A DNA stretch of 64,000 bases from Angustibacter sp049994355 (GTDB taxonomy: Bacteria > Actinomycetota > Actinomycetes > Actinomycetales > Angustibacteraceae), in contig NZ_CP188257.1 of NCBI RefSeq assembly GCF_049994355.1, forward strand, positions 3,782,001 to 3,846,000, in the 5' to 3' direction. Made by a program: the position numbers and the translations under genes. Numbering within the stretch: position 1 is the first letter of the stretch; the number at the start of each line of letters is the position of its first letter. This document shows, one piece after another, positions 1-8,003 of this stretch. The notes beneath the pieces were generated by a model. That model searched no databases, was not told where the DNA came from, and saw only the letters and a list, made by a program, of their open reading frames with translations.

Positions 1-705
1 GGCGCCGGGCGCGACCTGGGCGAAGCTCGCCATCACCGGAGCGAGCTTTGCGGCCCCGCGGACCGGCTTCGGGATCGTCGGGGCCAGGCCGCCGCCGTCG
101 CCCACGACGAGCACGTCGGGAGCCATCACCTCGAGCAGTCCGGGCACGTCGCCGGTGGTCAGTGCGGCGAGGAACCGCTCGACCACCTGCTGCTGCTCAC
201 GGCGGCTCACCGACATCCGCGGCCGGCGCGCCGCCACGTGCTTGCGGGCCCGCGTCGCGATCTGGCGCACCGCCCCTGGCGACTTGTCCAGCGCCTCGGC
301 TATCTCGTCGTAGGGGACGTCGAAGACCTCGCGGAGCACGAACACCGCGCGCTCCGTCGGTAGCAGAGTTTCGAGTACCGCCAGCATGGCGATCGACACG
401 CTCTCCGCGAGCTCGACGTCCTCGGCGACGTCCGGGCTGGTCAACACGGGCTCGGGCAGCCACTCGCCGACGTACTCCTCCCGCTGCCGCGCGACGGTGC
501 GCAGTCGGTTGAGGCAGAGCCGGGTCACGATCCGTACGAGGTACGCCCGGGGGTCCCGGACCTCGCGGCGTTCGGTGTCGACCAAGGCTGCCCAGCGCAG
601 CCAGGCCTCCTGCACCACGTCCTCGGCGTCGGCGGCCGAGCCGAGCATCTCGTAGGCGACGGTGAACAGCAGGCTGCGATGGACGATGAAGGGGTCCTCG
701 CTCAT
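1..705 (-). CDS. ECF41-type RNA polymerase sigma factor with SnoaL-like C-terminal domain (partial)
   Basis: Alternative sigma factor of the ECF41 group, which directs RNA polymerase and carries its own regulatory C-terminal domain instead of an anti-sigma factor. The 235 visible residues run off the left edge without a stop. Region 2 covers about residues 1-70, the linker holds the ECF41 signature WLPEP at 82-86, region 4 covers about 105-155, and a SnoaL-like domain begins near 167 with the diagnostic DGGG at 203-206. The ATG at 705 overlaps the stop of the upstream decarboxylase-like gene (ATGA), so the two are probably co-translated. ECF41 factors are known to sit beside such carboxymuconolactone decarboxylase, oxidoreductase or epimerase (COE) genes. 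The C-terminal tail, which tunes activity in this family, is outside the window. Confidence 0.93.
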   Translation of the reverse strand, partial: MSEDPFIVHRSLLFTVAYEMLGSAADAEDVVQEAWLRWAALVDTERREVRDPRAYLVRIVTRLCLNRLRTVARQREEYVGEWLPEPVLTSPDVAEDVELAESVSIAMLAVLETLLPTERAVFVLREVFDVPYDEIAEALDKSPGAVRQIATRARKHVAARRPRMSVSRREQQQVVERFLAALTTGDVPGLLEVMAPDVLVVGDGGGLAPTIPKPVRGAAKLAPVMASFAQVAPGA

Positions 706-1292
706 GACTCGGACGCTACCCGCGGTCGCTCAGCGAGCGGCTTCAAGCCGCAGGCGGCGGCGAAACCGTCGGACTCGATACCGAGCGCCACATTGCCACG
801 CGTGCTCATGTTCGCGAATGCGATGACCGAGGTGAGCTCGACCACGGCGGCAGGTCCCAGCTCGGCGTGCAGCCGGTCGACCAGCTCGTCTGTGACCGTC
901 GGCGGTGTCGCGCTCATCGCCTCGGCGTACTCCAGGACGTCGCGCTCCAGCGAGGTGAAGACGTCCGCCTCCCGCCACCGCGGGATCTCACGCGCCTTCT
1001 CCACGTCGAGGCCCTTGTTGTGGGCCTCGAAGTAGTTGAAGTCCAGGCACCACGTGCAGCCGACCAGCGACGCGACCGCTATGTGGGCGAACGACTTCAG
1101 GCCCTCGTCGCAGGCGTCCCACTTTTGCAGCTTGCCGCCGAGGCCGAAGGTGGCGAACAGCACCTTGGGGTTGTGCCAGTACACGCCCACCGCCGTCGGC
1201 ACCTTGCCCAGCTTCCTCTCGATCATCAACGTGATCAGCGCCCCCTTGACGCCGGTGATCTCGGCCGGGGGGATGCGGGTCGTGTGCTCCAT
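702..1292 (-). CDS. Carboxymuconolactone decarboxylase / AhpD-like family protein (ECF41 partner)
   Basis: A 196-residue protein of the carboxymuconolactone decarboxylase/AhpD superfamily. The AhpD-type redox motif CTWC is at residues 79-82 and is followed by a conserved acidic and histidine stretch (DFNYFEAH), which suggests a thiol-disulphide or peroxidase-like role rather than true decarboxylation. The ATG at 1292 is preceded by a strong AGGAGG site. The stop overlaps the sigma factor start by four bases, the usual arrangement for ECF41 factors and their COE partner. The partner is commonly the sigma factor's main target gene. Its physiological substrate is unknown; the family assignment is secure, the reaction is not. 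Confidence 0.88.
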   Translation of the reverse strand: MEHTTRIPPAEITGVKGALITLMIERKLGKVPTAVGVYWHNPKVLFATFGLGGKLQKWDACDEGLKSFAHIAVASLVGCTWCLDFNYFEAHNKGLDVEKAREIPRWREADVFTSLERDVLEYAEAMSATPPTVTDELVDRLHAELGPAAVVELTSVIAFANMSTRGNVALGIESDGFAAACGLKPLAERPRVASES

Positions 1293-1476
1293 GTCTCCTC
1301 CTGTGTCGGTGGCTGTGCCGACGTTGGTACGTCGTCACGCCATGAAGACACCGGCCGGGCCGCGGATGTGACAGGGATCGGGAGAAAGGCTGATCCGGCG
1401 GTGGGCTGCACGGGCATGAGGGGGCACCGTCGAGCTGCCCTGGCTGGTGGGAGCCCAGGTGGGAGATACTCGCTCG

Positions 1477-1866
1477 ATGAACAAAGACGATCTGCTAGCC
1501 GTCGGCCTCGACGTGCGACGTGACGTTCTCGGAGCCGACTACGTCGATAGCGGCCTGGCCGAGTCGGACGACTTCATGATGGCTTTCCAGGACACGGTGA
1601 CCTCGCTCGCCTGGGGATACTCATGGAGTCGCCCGGGCCTGGACCGACGCACGCGACTGATCTTGACCCTCGGAATCCTGGCCGGCCTCGGCCGCCATCA
1701 GGAGCTTGGCATCTACGCCCAGGGCGCCGTCAGGAACGGCGTCAGCGTGGATGAGATCAAGGAGATCCTGATCCACGTGATGTCGTACTGCGGAACCCCC
1801 GCCGGACGGCAGTCCTTCACCGCGGTCCATCGAGCCCTCGCCGACATCGGAGCGCTCCCGGACTAG
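1477..1866 (+). CDS. 4-carboxymuconolactone decarboxylase-like protein (PcaC family)
   Basis: A small single-domain protein of about 129 residues resembling PcaC. It has the core decarboxylase fold signature: an arginine-rich helix (RTRLILTLGILAGLGR), a conserved EL-x-x-H-x2-A-like helix in variant form, and an EIKEILIHVMSYCGTPAG segment typical of the family. The ATG at 1477 was preferred over one 30 bases upstream because GGGAGA lies at a usable distance and homologues begin near this point. It stands divergent from the ECF41-COE pair, giving two different decarboxylase-family genes side by side. No ring-cleavage genes are nearby, so a role in protocatechuate breakdown is not supported; a general redox or lactone-processing function is possible. 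Confidence 0.8.
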   Translation: MNKDDLLAVGLDVRRDVLGADYVDSGLAESDDFMMAFQDTVTSLAWGYSWSRPGLDRRTRLILTLGILAGLGRHQELGIYAQGAVRNGVSVDEIKEILIHVMSYCGTPAGRQSFTAVHRALADIGALPD

Positions 1867-1921
1867 AGTTTTCCGGGCGTTCAGCCACAGCGCAGTCGCC
1901 ATCCCGCCGGGCCCGGGCCCG

Positions 1922-2278
1922 TCAGCTCAGGCAGAGGCAGAACGGGTGGCCAGCCGGGTCGAGAAGCACCCGGAACGTCGTCCCGGGCTGGTGCTCGTGC
2001 CGGGTCGCGCCGAGCTCCAGGACAGCCGCCTCGGCCGTGTCGAGGTCGTCCACGACGACGTCCAGGTGCATCTGCTGCGGAACGTCCTGACCCGGCCAGT
2101 CCGGAGCCGAGTAGTTCTCGACCTGCTGGAACGAGATGCACTGGCCGTAGTCGGCCCGGATGTCGACCCAGTCGGGGCGTGGCTCGATCTTCCAGTCCAG
2201 CATCGTGGCGTAGAAGGTCGCGAGGGCACTCGGGTCGGGACAGTCGATGACGATGCTGGGATAGCGCGCGATAGCCAT
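1922..2278 (-). CDS. VOC (glyoxalase/bleomycin resistance) family protein
   Basis: A 118-residue vicinal oxygen chelate fold protein. The beta-alpha-beta-beta-beta pattern is visible: an opening strand (IVIDCPDPSALATFYATML) and a second module with MHLDVVVDDLDTAEAAVLELGA, ending in the DPAGHPFCLCL strand typical of the family. Such proteins act as metal-dependent lyases, dioxygenases or drug-binding resistance proteins; nothing here fixes the substrate. The ATG at 2278 is chosen because the fold starts immediately after it, although the frame stays open upstream. It is convergent with the PcaC-like gene 55 bases away, over a GC-rich run (GGGCCCGGGCCC near 1911) that may end transcription. Confidence 0.85.
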   Translation of the reverse strand: MAIARYPSIVIDCPDPSALATFYATMLDWKIEPRPDWVDIRADYGQCISFQQVENYSAPDWPGQDVPQQMHLDVVVDDLDTAEAAVLELGATRHEHQPGTTFRVLLDPAGHPFCLCLS

Positions 2279-2328
2279 GCCCGGCACCGTAGCGAGCATT
2301 GCGGACGACCTGCGCCCTGAATCCGCGG

Positions 2329-3345
2329 TCAGATCCGACGCTGGTACATCGGGCAGATCTCGCGCACTCGGAAGCCCAGGCTCTCGTTGATCCCGACCAT
2401 CCATTGGTTCGCGTCGGCGTTACCGGTGACGACGAACTCGCGGGACGGGTGCTCGACCTGCAGCCGGCGCAGGTTCTCGACCTTCACGGCCATCCCCAGC
2501 CGGTGTCCGCGGTGCTCGGCCCGGACCAGCGTCCCCCACTGCCACACGCTGCGCCCCGAGCCGCCAGGGACGACGAGGTCGGTGTACGCCACCACCTGGC
2601 TGGTCGCTGGGTCGAGCGCCACCGTGGTGAGCCGATGCGTGCCCTGGTCGCGCTCCAGCTCGAGCTCGTGCCGGTACCGCTCGGGCGTCACCGACTCCGG
2701 CTCGAAGTCGATGTCGCCGGTGGGAGCCTCGGCGTCCACCAGGTTGGCCGCGTCGCAGAGCGACTGCTGCAGCGGCTCGGGCACACCGTCGAGGTAGGTG
2801 GCCAGCTCGTAGCGCCCTCGCCAGGCCGGCTCGGCCTTCGCCGCCAGCTCGTCGAGCCGCTGGCTCGGAACCGGAAGCGGCAGGTGGCGCATCGAGTCCT
2901 GGCTGGCCTCGGCGAAGCCGTGCTTCAGCGCGAACCGCCGGTACGGGTGCTCCGTCGTCGAGTCGGCGGGAGCCAGCAGGTCGCCGACGACCTCGTTGCG
3001 CGAGCGTGACCGGGCGACGTCCACGACCTGCTCCAGGAGCGCCGTCCCAGCCCCGCGACCGCGGTGGTCCGGGGCGACCACCACGTCGGCGAAGAGCTTG
3101 GAGGTGTTGTCGTGCAACGGGATCCACGTCCGCGAGTAGCCGACCAGCAGGTCGCCGTCGAACGCGCCCCAGACGCGGTGCTCCTCGCCGGCGTCCTCGA
3201 ACCGGCACTCCAGGGCGAAGAACTCGAAGGACTGCGGGTCGTTCCAAGGCCGCTCGAACGATCGGCTCGCGACCCACACCTCGTGGATCCTGCGGAGCAG
3301 CTCATCGTCCTCGACGTCCACCTGGCGCACCTGCACGACGAACAC
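2329..3345 (-). CDS. Double-domain GNAT N-acetyltransferase
   Basis: Acetyl-CoA-dependent N-acyltransferase with two GNAT modules in tandem, an architecture shared with mycothiol synthase-like proteins. The N-terminal module has the acetyl-CoA loop DHRGRGAGTALL; the C-terminal module has a matching but more divergent EHRGHRLGMAV and ends in the NESLGFRVREICPMYQ strand usual for this class. The start is uncertain: GTG at 3345 (338 residues) fits homologues better, while an ATG at 3399 would add 18 Arg-rich residues overlapping the hairpin region. No Shine-Dalgarno sequence is obvious, so the mRNA may be leaderless. The substrate is unknown; aminoglycoside, peptide or small-thiol acetylation are all possible. 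Confidence 0.82.
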   Translation of the reverse strand: MFVVQVRQVDVEDDELLRRIHEVWVASRSFERPWNDPQSFEFFALECRFEDAGEEHRVWGAFDGDLLVGYSRTWIPLHDNTSKLFADVVVAPDHRGRGAGTALLEQVVDVARSRSRNEVVGDLLAPADSTTEHPYRRFALKHGFAEASQDSMRHLPLPVPSQRLDELAAKAEPAWRGRYELATYLDGVPEPLQQSLCDAANLVDAEAPTGDIDFEPESVTPERYRHELELERDQGTHRLTTVALDPATSQVVAYTDLVVPGGSGRSVWQWGTLVRAEHRGHRLGMAVKVENLRRLQVEHPSREFVVTGNADANQWMVGINESLGFRVREICPMYQRRI

Positions 3346-3394
3346 GCTAGGACGACGAGCCCGGCCGGGGCGAACGAATATCCACCGGCCATCC

Positions 3395-3458
3395 CCCACT
3401 CGTGACGCGTTGTCGGGGTCTCAAGCGCCCTGGAGACCCCGACAACGTGGCACAAGTG
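3395..3458. repeat. Copy A of a 64-bp dispersed palindromic element
   Basis: An imperfect hairpin between the GNAT gene and the DUF885 gene. The inner stem pairs 3408-3422 with 3433-3447 perfectly (15 bp) around a 10-base loop; the outer stem pairs CACTCGTG (3397-3404) with CACAAGTG (3451-3458) with one mismatch. A second copy of the same length lies at 63235-63298, with 23/28 identity in the left arm and 19/26 in the right arm and no gaps. The segment GACAACGCGTC at 3465-3475 can also pair with 3404-3414, giving an alternative fold. It could act as a bidirectional terminator or be a REP-like mobile repeat. Confidence 0.7.
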
Positions 3459-3530
3459 CTCGACGACAACGCGTCAACCGCGTCACAAGTCGGTCGACGG
3501 CGCCCCCGGGGGCGTGGGTAGGGTGCCGAC

Positions 3531-5222
3531 GTGACCGACACCACAGCCGAGGCCCCCCGCCGGCGGACCGCCGTCGACGCCATCGCCGATGCCCACCTGG
3601 ACGCCGAGACCGCGCTCGACCCGATCGCCGCCACCTACCTGGGCGTGCCCGGGTACGAGACCGAGCTGACCGACTACTCACCGCAGGGCAGCCAGGAACG
3701 CCGCGAGGTCGGCCTGCGCACGCTGCGGGCGCTCGAGGACGCCGAGCCGGCGGACGACGTCGACCGGGTGACCATCGCGGCCATGCGCGAGCGGCTCGGG
3801 CTGGCTGAGGAGCTGTACTCCATCGATGCGGACGACCACGACCTCAACGTGCTGGCCAGCCCGCTGCAGTCGATCCGCTCGGTCTACGACCTGATGCGCA
3901 AGGACACGGCCGACGACTGGGCGACCATCGCGACCAGACTGACCAGGACTCCGGAGGCGCTGGCCGGCTACGTCGAGTCGCTGCGGGTGGGCATGGCCCG
4001 CGGCGTCACCCCGGCCCGCCGTCAGGTCGAGCAGTGCGCCGTGCAGGCCGGGCGGCACGGCAGTGCGGAAGGGTTCTTCGCCGAGCTCGCCGCAGGCGCC
4101 CGCGCCGGTGACGCCGAGCTGCCGGCCGCGGTCGCCACCGAGCTCGGGCAGGCGGCCGCCGTGGCCGCTCACGCCTACGACGAGCTGGCCCGCTTCCTGC
4201 GCGAGGAGCTGCTGCCGGTGGCCCGCCAGGCCGACGCGGTGGGCCGCGAGGAGTACGGCCTGCGCTCGCGCTACTTCCTGGGCGCCGAGGTGGACCTGGA
4301 CGAGACCTACGAGTGGGGGCGCGCGGAGCTCGCTCGCATCGAGGCCGAGATGCGCGAGGTGGCCGAGCAGATCCGGCCCGGCTCGACCATCGACGAGGCC
4401 ATGCAGGCGCTGGACGACGACCCCGCCCGTCAGCTCGAGGGCACCGACAGCCTGCAGGCCTGGATGCAGAAGCTCAGCGACGCCGCCGTGTCCGCTATGG
4501 CTGGGACGCACTTCGACATCCCCGATCCGGTGCGCCGCCTGGAGTGCTGCATCGCGCCGACCCACGAGGGTGGCATCTACTACACCGGGCCGAGCGAGGA
4601 CTTCAGCCGCCCGGGCCGGATGTGGTGGTCGGTGCCGGACGACGTGACGACCTTCGGCACCTGGCGCGAGACCACGACCGTCTACCACGAAGGCGTTCCG
4701 GGACACCACCTCCAGGTCGCCCATACGGTGTACCGCTCGGCGCTGCTGAACCGCTGGCGCCGGCTCGGCTGCTGGGTCAGCGGCCACGGCGAGGGCTGGG
4801 CGCTGTACGCCGAGCGGCTGATGTCCGACCTCGGCTTCCTGGACGACCCGGGCGACCGGATGGGCATGCTGGACGGCCAGCGGATGCGCGCGGCCCGCGT
4901 TGTGCTGGACATCGGCGTGCACTGTGGTCTGCCGGCTCCGGCCGAGCTCGGCGGCGGCACCTGGGACGCCGACAAGGCCTGGGAGTTCTTCCGGCACAAG
5001 GCGAACATGGCCGAGTCCATCCTGCGCTTCGAGGTCGACCGCTACCTCGGCTGGCCGGGCCAGGCGCCGTCGTACAAGGTCGGCGAACGGCTCTGGCTGG
5101 ACGTGCGCGACCAGGTCCGGGCGCGCGAGGGTGACGCGTTCGACCTCGCCGGGTTCCACCGCCGCGCGCTCGACCTCGGCTCGGTCGGGCTCGACGTCCT
5201 GCGCGAGGCCCTGCTGCCGTGA
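3531..5222 (+). CDS. DUF885 family protein, putative metallopeptidase
   Basis: A 563-residue DUF885 protein, probably cytoplasmic because no signal peptide is seen. The hallmark H-E-G-x-P-G-H-H motif is at residues 386-393 (preceded by TTVYHE), the presumed zinc-binding and catalytic site in this peptidase-like family. A long helical N-terminal half precedes it, and FRHKANMAESILRFEVDRYLG near 490-510 matches the conserved C-terminal region. The length is normal for the family. The GTG start at 3531 sits 7 bases after TAGGGT, suggesting a leaderless transcript. The stop overlaps the Maf gene (GTGA). No substrate is established for most of the family; a dipeptidase or carboxypeptidase function is the usual guess. 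Confidence 0.9.
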   Translation: MTDTTAEAPRRRTAVDAIADAHLDAETALDPIAATYLGVPGYETELTDYSPQGSQERREVGLRTLRALEDAEPADDVDRVTIAAMRERLGLAEELYSIDADDHDLNVLASPLQSIRSVYDLMRKDTADDWATIATRLTRTPEALAGYVESLRVGMARGVTPARRQVEQCAVQAGRHGSAEGFFAELAAGARAGDAELPAAVATELGQAAAVAAHAYDELARFLREELLPVARQADAVGREEYGLRSRYFLGAEVDLDETYEWGRAELARIEAEMREVAEQIRPGSTIDEAMQALDDDPARQLEGTDSLQAWMQKLSDAAVSAMAGTHFDIPDPVRRLECCIAPTHEGGIYYTGPSEDFSRPGRMWWSVPDDVTTFGTWRETTTVYHEGVPGHHLQVAHTVYRSALLNRWRRLGCWVSGHGEGWALYAERLMSDLGFLDDPGDRMGMLDGQRMRAARVVLDIGVHCGLPAPAELGGGTWDADKAWEFFRHKANMAESILRFEVDRYLGWPGQAPSYKVGERLWLDVRDQVRAREGDAFDLAGFHRRALDLGSVGLDVLREALLP

Positions 5223-5866
5223 GCCGACCGACGCTGGTGCTCGCGTCGGCTTCCCCGGCACGGCTGCGCACGTTGCGCGCCGCCGGTTTGGACCCGCTCG
5301 TGCAGGTCTCGGACGTCGACGAGGACGCGGCCGTGGCCGCCGCCGAGCAGGTCCACGGCGAGCTCGCACCGGACGAGGTGGCGCTGCTTCTGGCTCGCGC
5401 CAAGGCCGAGGCGGTCGCCAGCACCGCACAGGACGCCCTGGTGCTCGGCTGCGACTCGGTCCTCGAGCTGGACGGTGAGGTGCACGGCAAGCCCGCCGAC
5501 GCCGCAGCGGCCACCGAGCGCTGGCGCCGGATGAGCGGCGGCTCCGGGGTGCTGCACACCGGTCACTGGCTGGTTGACGTGCGCGACCACGAGGACGGCG
5601 GCAGCGGCGCCACCCTCGGCGCGATCTCCTCGACGACGGTGCACTTCGCCGACGTCACCGACGTCGAGATCGAGGCGTACGTCGCGACCGGCGAGCCGCT
5701 GGCGGTGGCCGGGGCGTTCACCACGGACGGCTTGGGTGGTGCGTTCGTGCGGGGCATCGAGGGTGACCACCACACGGTGGTCGGGGTGAGCCTGCCCGTA
5801 CTGCGCGAGCTGCTCGCCGAGTGCGGCGTGACCTGGACCGACCTGTGGGGCAGCCCAGAGATTTGA
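5219..5866 (+). CDS. maf: Maf family nucleoside triphosphate pyrophosphatase
   Basis: House-cleaning nucleotide pyrophosphatase that hydrolyses non-canonical or canonical NTPs to NMP and pyrophosphate; Maf proteins have also been linked to septum formation. It has 215 residues with the family signature SASPARL at residues 10-16 (S-x-S-x-x-R), GCDSVLELDGEVHGKP in the middle, and GEPLAVAGAFTTDGLGGAFV for the conserved DKAGAY-like segment (here AGAFTTDG, a variant). It starts at GTG 5219, overlapping the DUF885 stop by four bases, so the two genes are translationally coupled. The variant of the DKAGAY element means substrate preference cannot be inferred. Confidence 0.9.
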   Translation: MSRPTLVLASASPARLRTLRAAGLDPLVQVSDVDEDAAVAAAEQVHGELAPDEVALLLARAKAEAVASTAQDALVLGCDSVLELDGEVHGKPADAAAATERWRRMSGGSGVLHTGHWLVDVRDHEDGGSGATLGAISSTTVHFADVTDVEIEAYVATGEPLAVAGAFTTDGLGGAFVRGIEGDHHTVVGVSLPVLRELLAECGVTWTDLWGSPEI

Positions 5867-5885
5867 CGCCGGCCTCCGATGAGGG

Positions 5886-5904
5886 TTAGGTAAGGCTAAC
5901 CTTC
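5886..5904. promoter_or_regulatory. IdeR/DtxR-type iron box upstream of efeUOB
   Basis: TTAGGTAAGGCTAACCTT followed by C matches 16 of 19 positions of the mycobacterial IdeR consensus and keeps the TTAGG...GGCTAACCT dyad. It lies 19 bases upstream of the efeU GTG, overlapping the expected promoter. IdeR/DtxR with bound iron represses such promoters, so the operon should be induced under iron limitation. Confidence 0.85.
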
Positions 5905-5922
5905 AAGTTCAAGGAGTTACGC

Positions 5923-6771
5923 GTGCTGCCCACCTTCGTGATCGGGCTACGCGAGGGGCTTGAGGCGGCCCTGATCGTCGGGATCATCGCTGCCTTCCTC
6001 GCCGGCCAGGGACGACGTGACGCCATCCGCCAGCTGTGGATCGGCGTCGCCGCCGCGATCGTGATCTGCCTCGGCGTCGGCTTCGGGCTGAACGCCCTCG
6101 AGCGCAGCCTGCCGCAACGCCAGCAGGAGCAGCTCGAGACCGTGATCGGCCTGATCGCGGTCTCGATGGTCACCTGGATGATCTTCTGGATGCGCAAGAA
6201 CGCGCGTCACCTCAAGAAGGACCTCGAGAGTGCGGCCGGGTCCGCGCTGGCCCGGGGCTCGGCCCGCGCCCTGGTCGTGATGGCCTTCCTCGCGGTCTTC
6301 CGCGAGGGGTTCGAGACGGCCGTGTTCCTGCTGTCCGTCTTCCAGAGCAGCACGAACGCCGTCACTGCATCGTTCGGCGCGGTGCTCGGCATCCTGCTCG
6401 CGTCCGCCCTCGGGTACGGGATCTACCGCGGCGGCGTGCGGATCAACCTGCAGAAGTTCTTCACCGTCACCGGTTCGGTGCTCGTGGTGGTGGCCGGCGG
6501 GCTGCTGATGACCGCCGCGCACACCGCCCACGAGGCCGGCTGGCTCGACGTCGGTCAGGGAACGGTCGCCGACCTGACCTGGCTCGTCACCCCCGGCACC
6601 GCTCAGGCCGCGCTGATCACCGGTGTGCTCGGCATCCAGCCCCAGCCGACGGTGGCCGAGGTCACCGTCTGGGTCCTCTACGTCGTCCCCATGTTGTTCG
6701 TCGTGCTCTGGAAGCCCCGCCGCAAGCCCGCGGCCAAGCCCGTCCCGGACGAGGTCCGTAGCGCCGCCTGA
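5923..6771 (+). CDS. efeU: EfeU/FTR1-family high-affinity iron permease
   Basis: Membrane permease that imports ferric ion delivered by EfeO/EfeB, homologous to yeast Ftr1p. It has 282 residues with about seven hydrophobic segments and the two R-E-G-x-E iron-binding motifs: REGLE at residues 10-14 and REGFE at about 127-131. The GTG start at 5923 is preceded by AAGGAG. It is the first gene of an efeU-efeO-efeB operon, directly under the IdeR-type box. The C-terminal cytoplasmic tail is short and basic, as usual. Both catalytic motifs are intact, so the transporter is expected to work. Confidence 0.96.
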   Translation: MLPTFVIGLREGLEAALIVGIIAAFLAGQGRRDAIRQLWIGVAAAIVICLGVGFGLNALERSLPQRQQEQLETVIGLIAVSMVTWMIFWMRKNARHLKKDLESAAGSALARGSARALVVMAFLAVFREGFETAVFLLSVFQSSTNAVTASFGAVLGILLASALGYGIYRGGVRINLQKFFTVTGSVLVVVAGGLLMTAAHTAHEAGWLDVGQGTVADLTWLVTPGTAQAALITGVLGIQPQPTVAEVTVWVLYVVPMLFVVLWKPRRKPAAKPVPDEVRSAA

Positions 6772-6825
6772 GCACAGCTCCCACACGCCCACCTGCACAC
6801 CGTCACCTCGAGAGGTACCCACCAC

Positions 6826-7962
6826 ATGCCCTCCGCACGCCTTCGTACGGCCGCCACCGTCGCCGCCGTCGCCGCCGCCCTGGCCCTGACCGGGTGCGGC
6901 AGCTCCTCCGACGACGCGGCCGGCTCCGGCGCGAAGAAGATCGCCGTCAAGGTGACCGACGACGGTTGCCAGGCCAGCCCAGCCACGGCCGAGGCCGGCG
7001 CCCTGACCTTCGAGGTGACGAACTCCGACGCCAAGCGGGTGACCGAGGCCGAGATCCTCAAGGACGGCAAGATTCTCGGCGAGAAGGAGAACCTCACGCC
7101 CGGGCTGTCCGGCAGCAGCTTCACGCTGCGGCTGGAGCCCGGCGAGTACGTGGTGCTCTGCCCGAACGCCGCGACCGACCAGTCCGCCTTCACGGTCACC
7201 GAGGCCAAAGGTGCGACGGCCGCCGCGACCACCGACGCCGACCTGGCCAGCAGCGTCGCGACGTACAAGGCCTACCTCGAGGACCAGACCGCGCAGCTGA
7301 CCGCCCAGACCGGGAAGTTCGTCGCCGCGGTCAAGGCCGGCGACGTGGCGCAGGCCAAGGCCCTGTTCGCGCCGACCCGGGCCTACTACGAGCGGATCGA
7401 GCCGGTGGCCGAGAGCTTCGGCGACCTGGACCCGCAGATCGACGCCCGGGTCAACGACGTGGACCCCGGTGACCAGTGGACCGGCTTCCACAAGCTCGAG
7501 AAGGCGCTGTGGGCCGACGGCACGCTCGACGGTATGGACCCGGTGGCCGACAAGCTGCTGACCGACGTCAAGGACCTGCAGACCAAGGTCAGGACGGTCG
7601 AGCTCGCGCCCGAGCAGATCGCCAACGGTGCGGTCGGCCTGCTGGACGAGGTCGCCAAGAGCAAGATCACCGGCGAGGAGGACCGCTACAGCCACACCGA
7701 CCTGTGGGACTTCGCGGCCAACGTCGCGGGTGCCCGTGAGGCGGTCGACGTGCTGGCGCCGACCCTGCGCACCAAGGACGCCGCCCTGCTGGCCACGATC
7801 AACGGCCAGTTCAAGGACGTGCTCGCCTCGCTGTCGAAGTACCAGACCGCCGACGGCTACCAGGACTACTCGGCCGTCACCGACGACCAGCGCCGCACGA
7901 TGACCACCCAGGTCAACGCGCTGGCCGAGTCGCTCAGCAAGATCGCCCCGCTCATCGCCTGA
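6826..7962 (+). CDS. efeO: EfeO iron uptake lipoprotein with cupredoxin-like and imelysin (M75) domains
   Basis: Extracytoplasmic iron-binding component of the EfeUOB system. The 378-residue protein starts with a lipoprotein signal (lipobox LTGC, acylated Cys24). An EfeO N-terminal cupredoxin-like domain follows (about 35-125, with VVLCPNA near its end), then the imelysin/M75 domain (about 140-378). The M75 H-x-x-E metal motif appears as GFHKLEKALW, with His222 and Glu225. The gene lies 54 bases after efeU with a GAGAGG ribosome site. The usual role is to accept iron oxidised or released by EfeB and pass it to EfeU. Domain order and length are canonical. Confidence 0.95.
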   Translation: MPSARLRTAATVAAVAAALALTGCGSSSDDAAGSGAKKIAVKVTDDGCQASPATAEAGALTFEVTNSDAKRVTEAEILKDGKILGEKENLTPGLSGSSFTLRLEPGEYVVLCPNAATDQSAFTVTEAKGATAAATTDADLASSVATYKAYLEDQTAQLTAQTGKFVAAVKAGDVAQAKALFAPTRAYYERIEPVAESFGDLDPQIDARVNDVDPGDQWTGFHKLEKALWADGTLDGMDPVADKLLTDVKDLQTKVRTVELAPEQIANGAVGLLDEVAKSKITGEEDRYSHTDLWDFAANVAGAREAVDVLAPTLRTKDAALLATINGQFKDVLASLSKYQTADGYQDYSAVTDDQRRTMTTQVNALAESLSKIAPLIA

Positions 7963-8003
7963 GCGCGGCGACGACTCCACCCGACCAACGCAAGGGAACC
8001 GCA

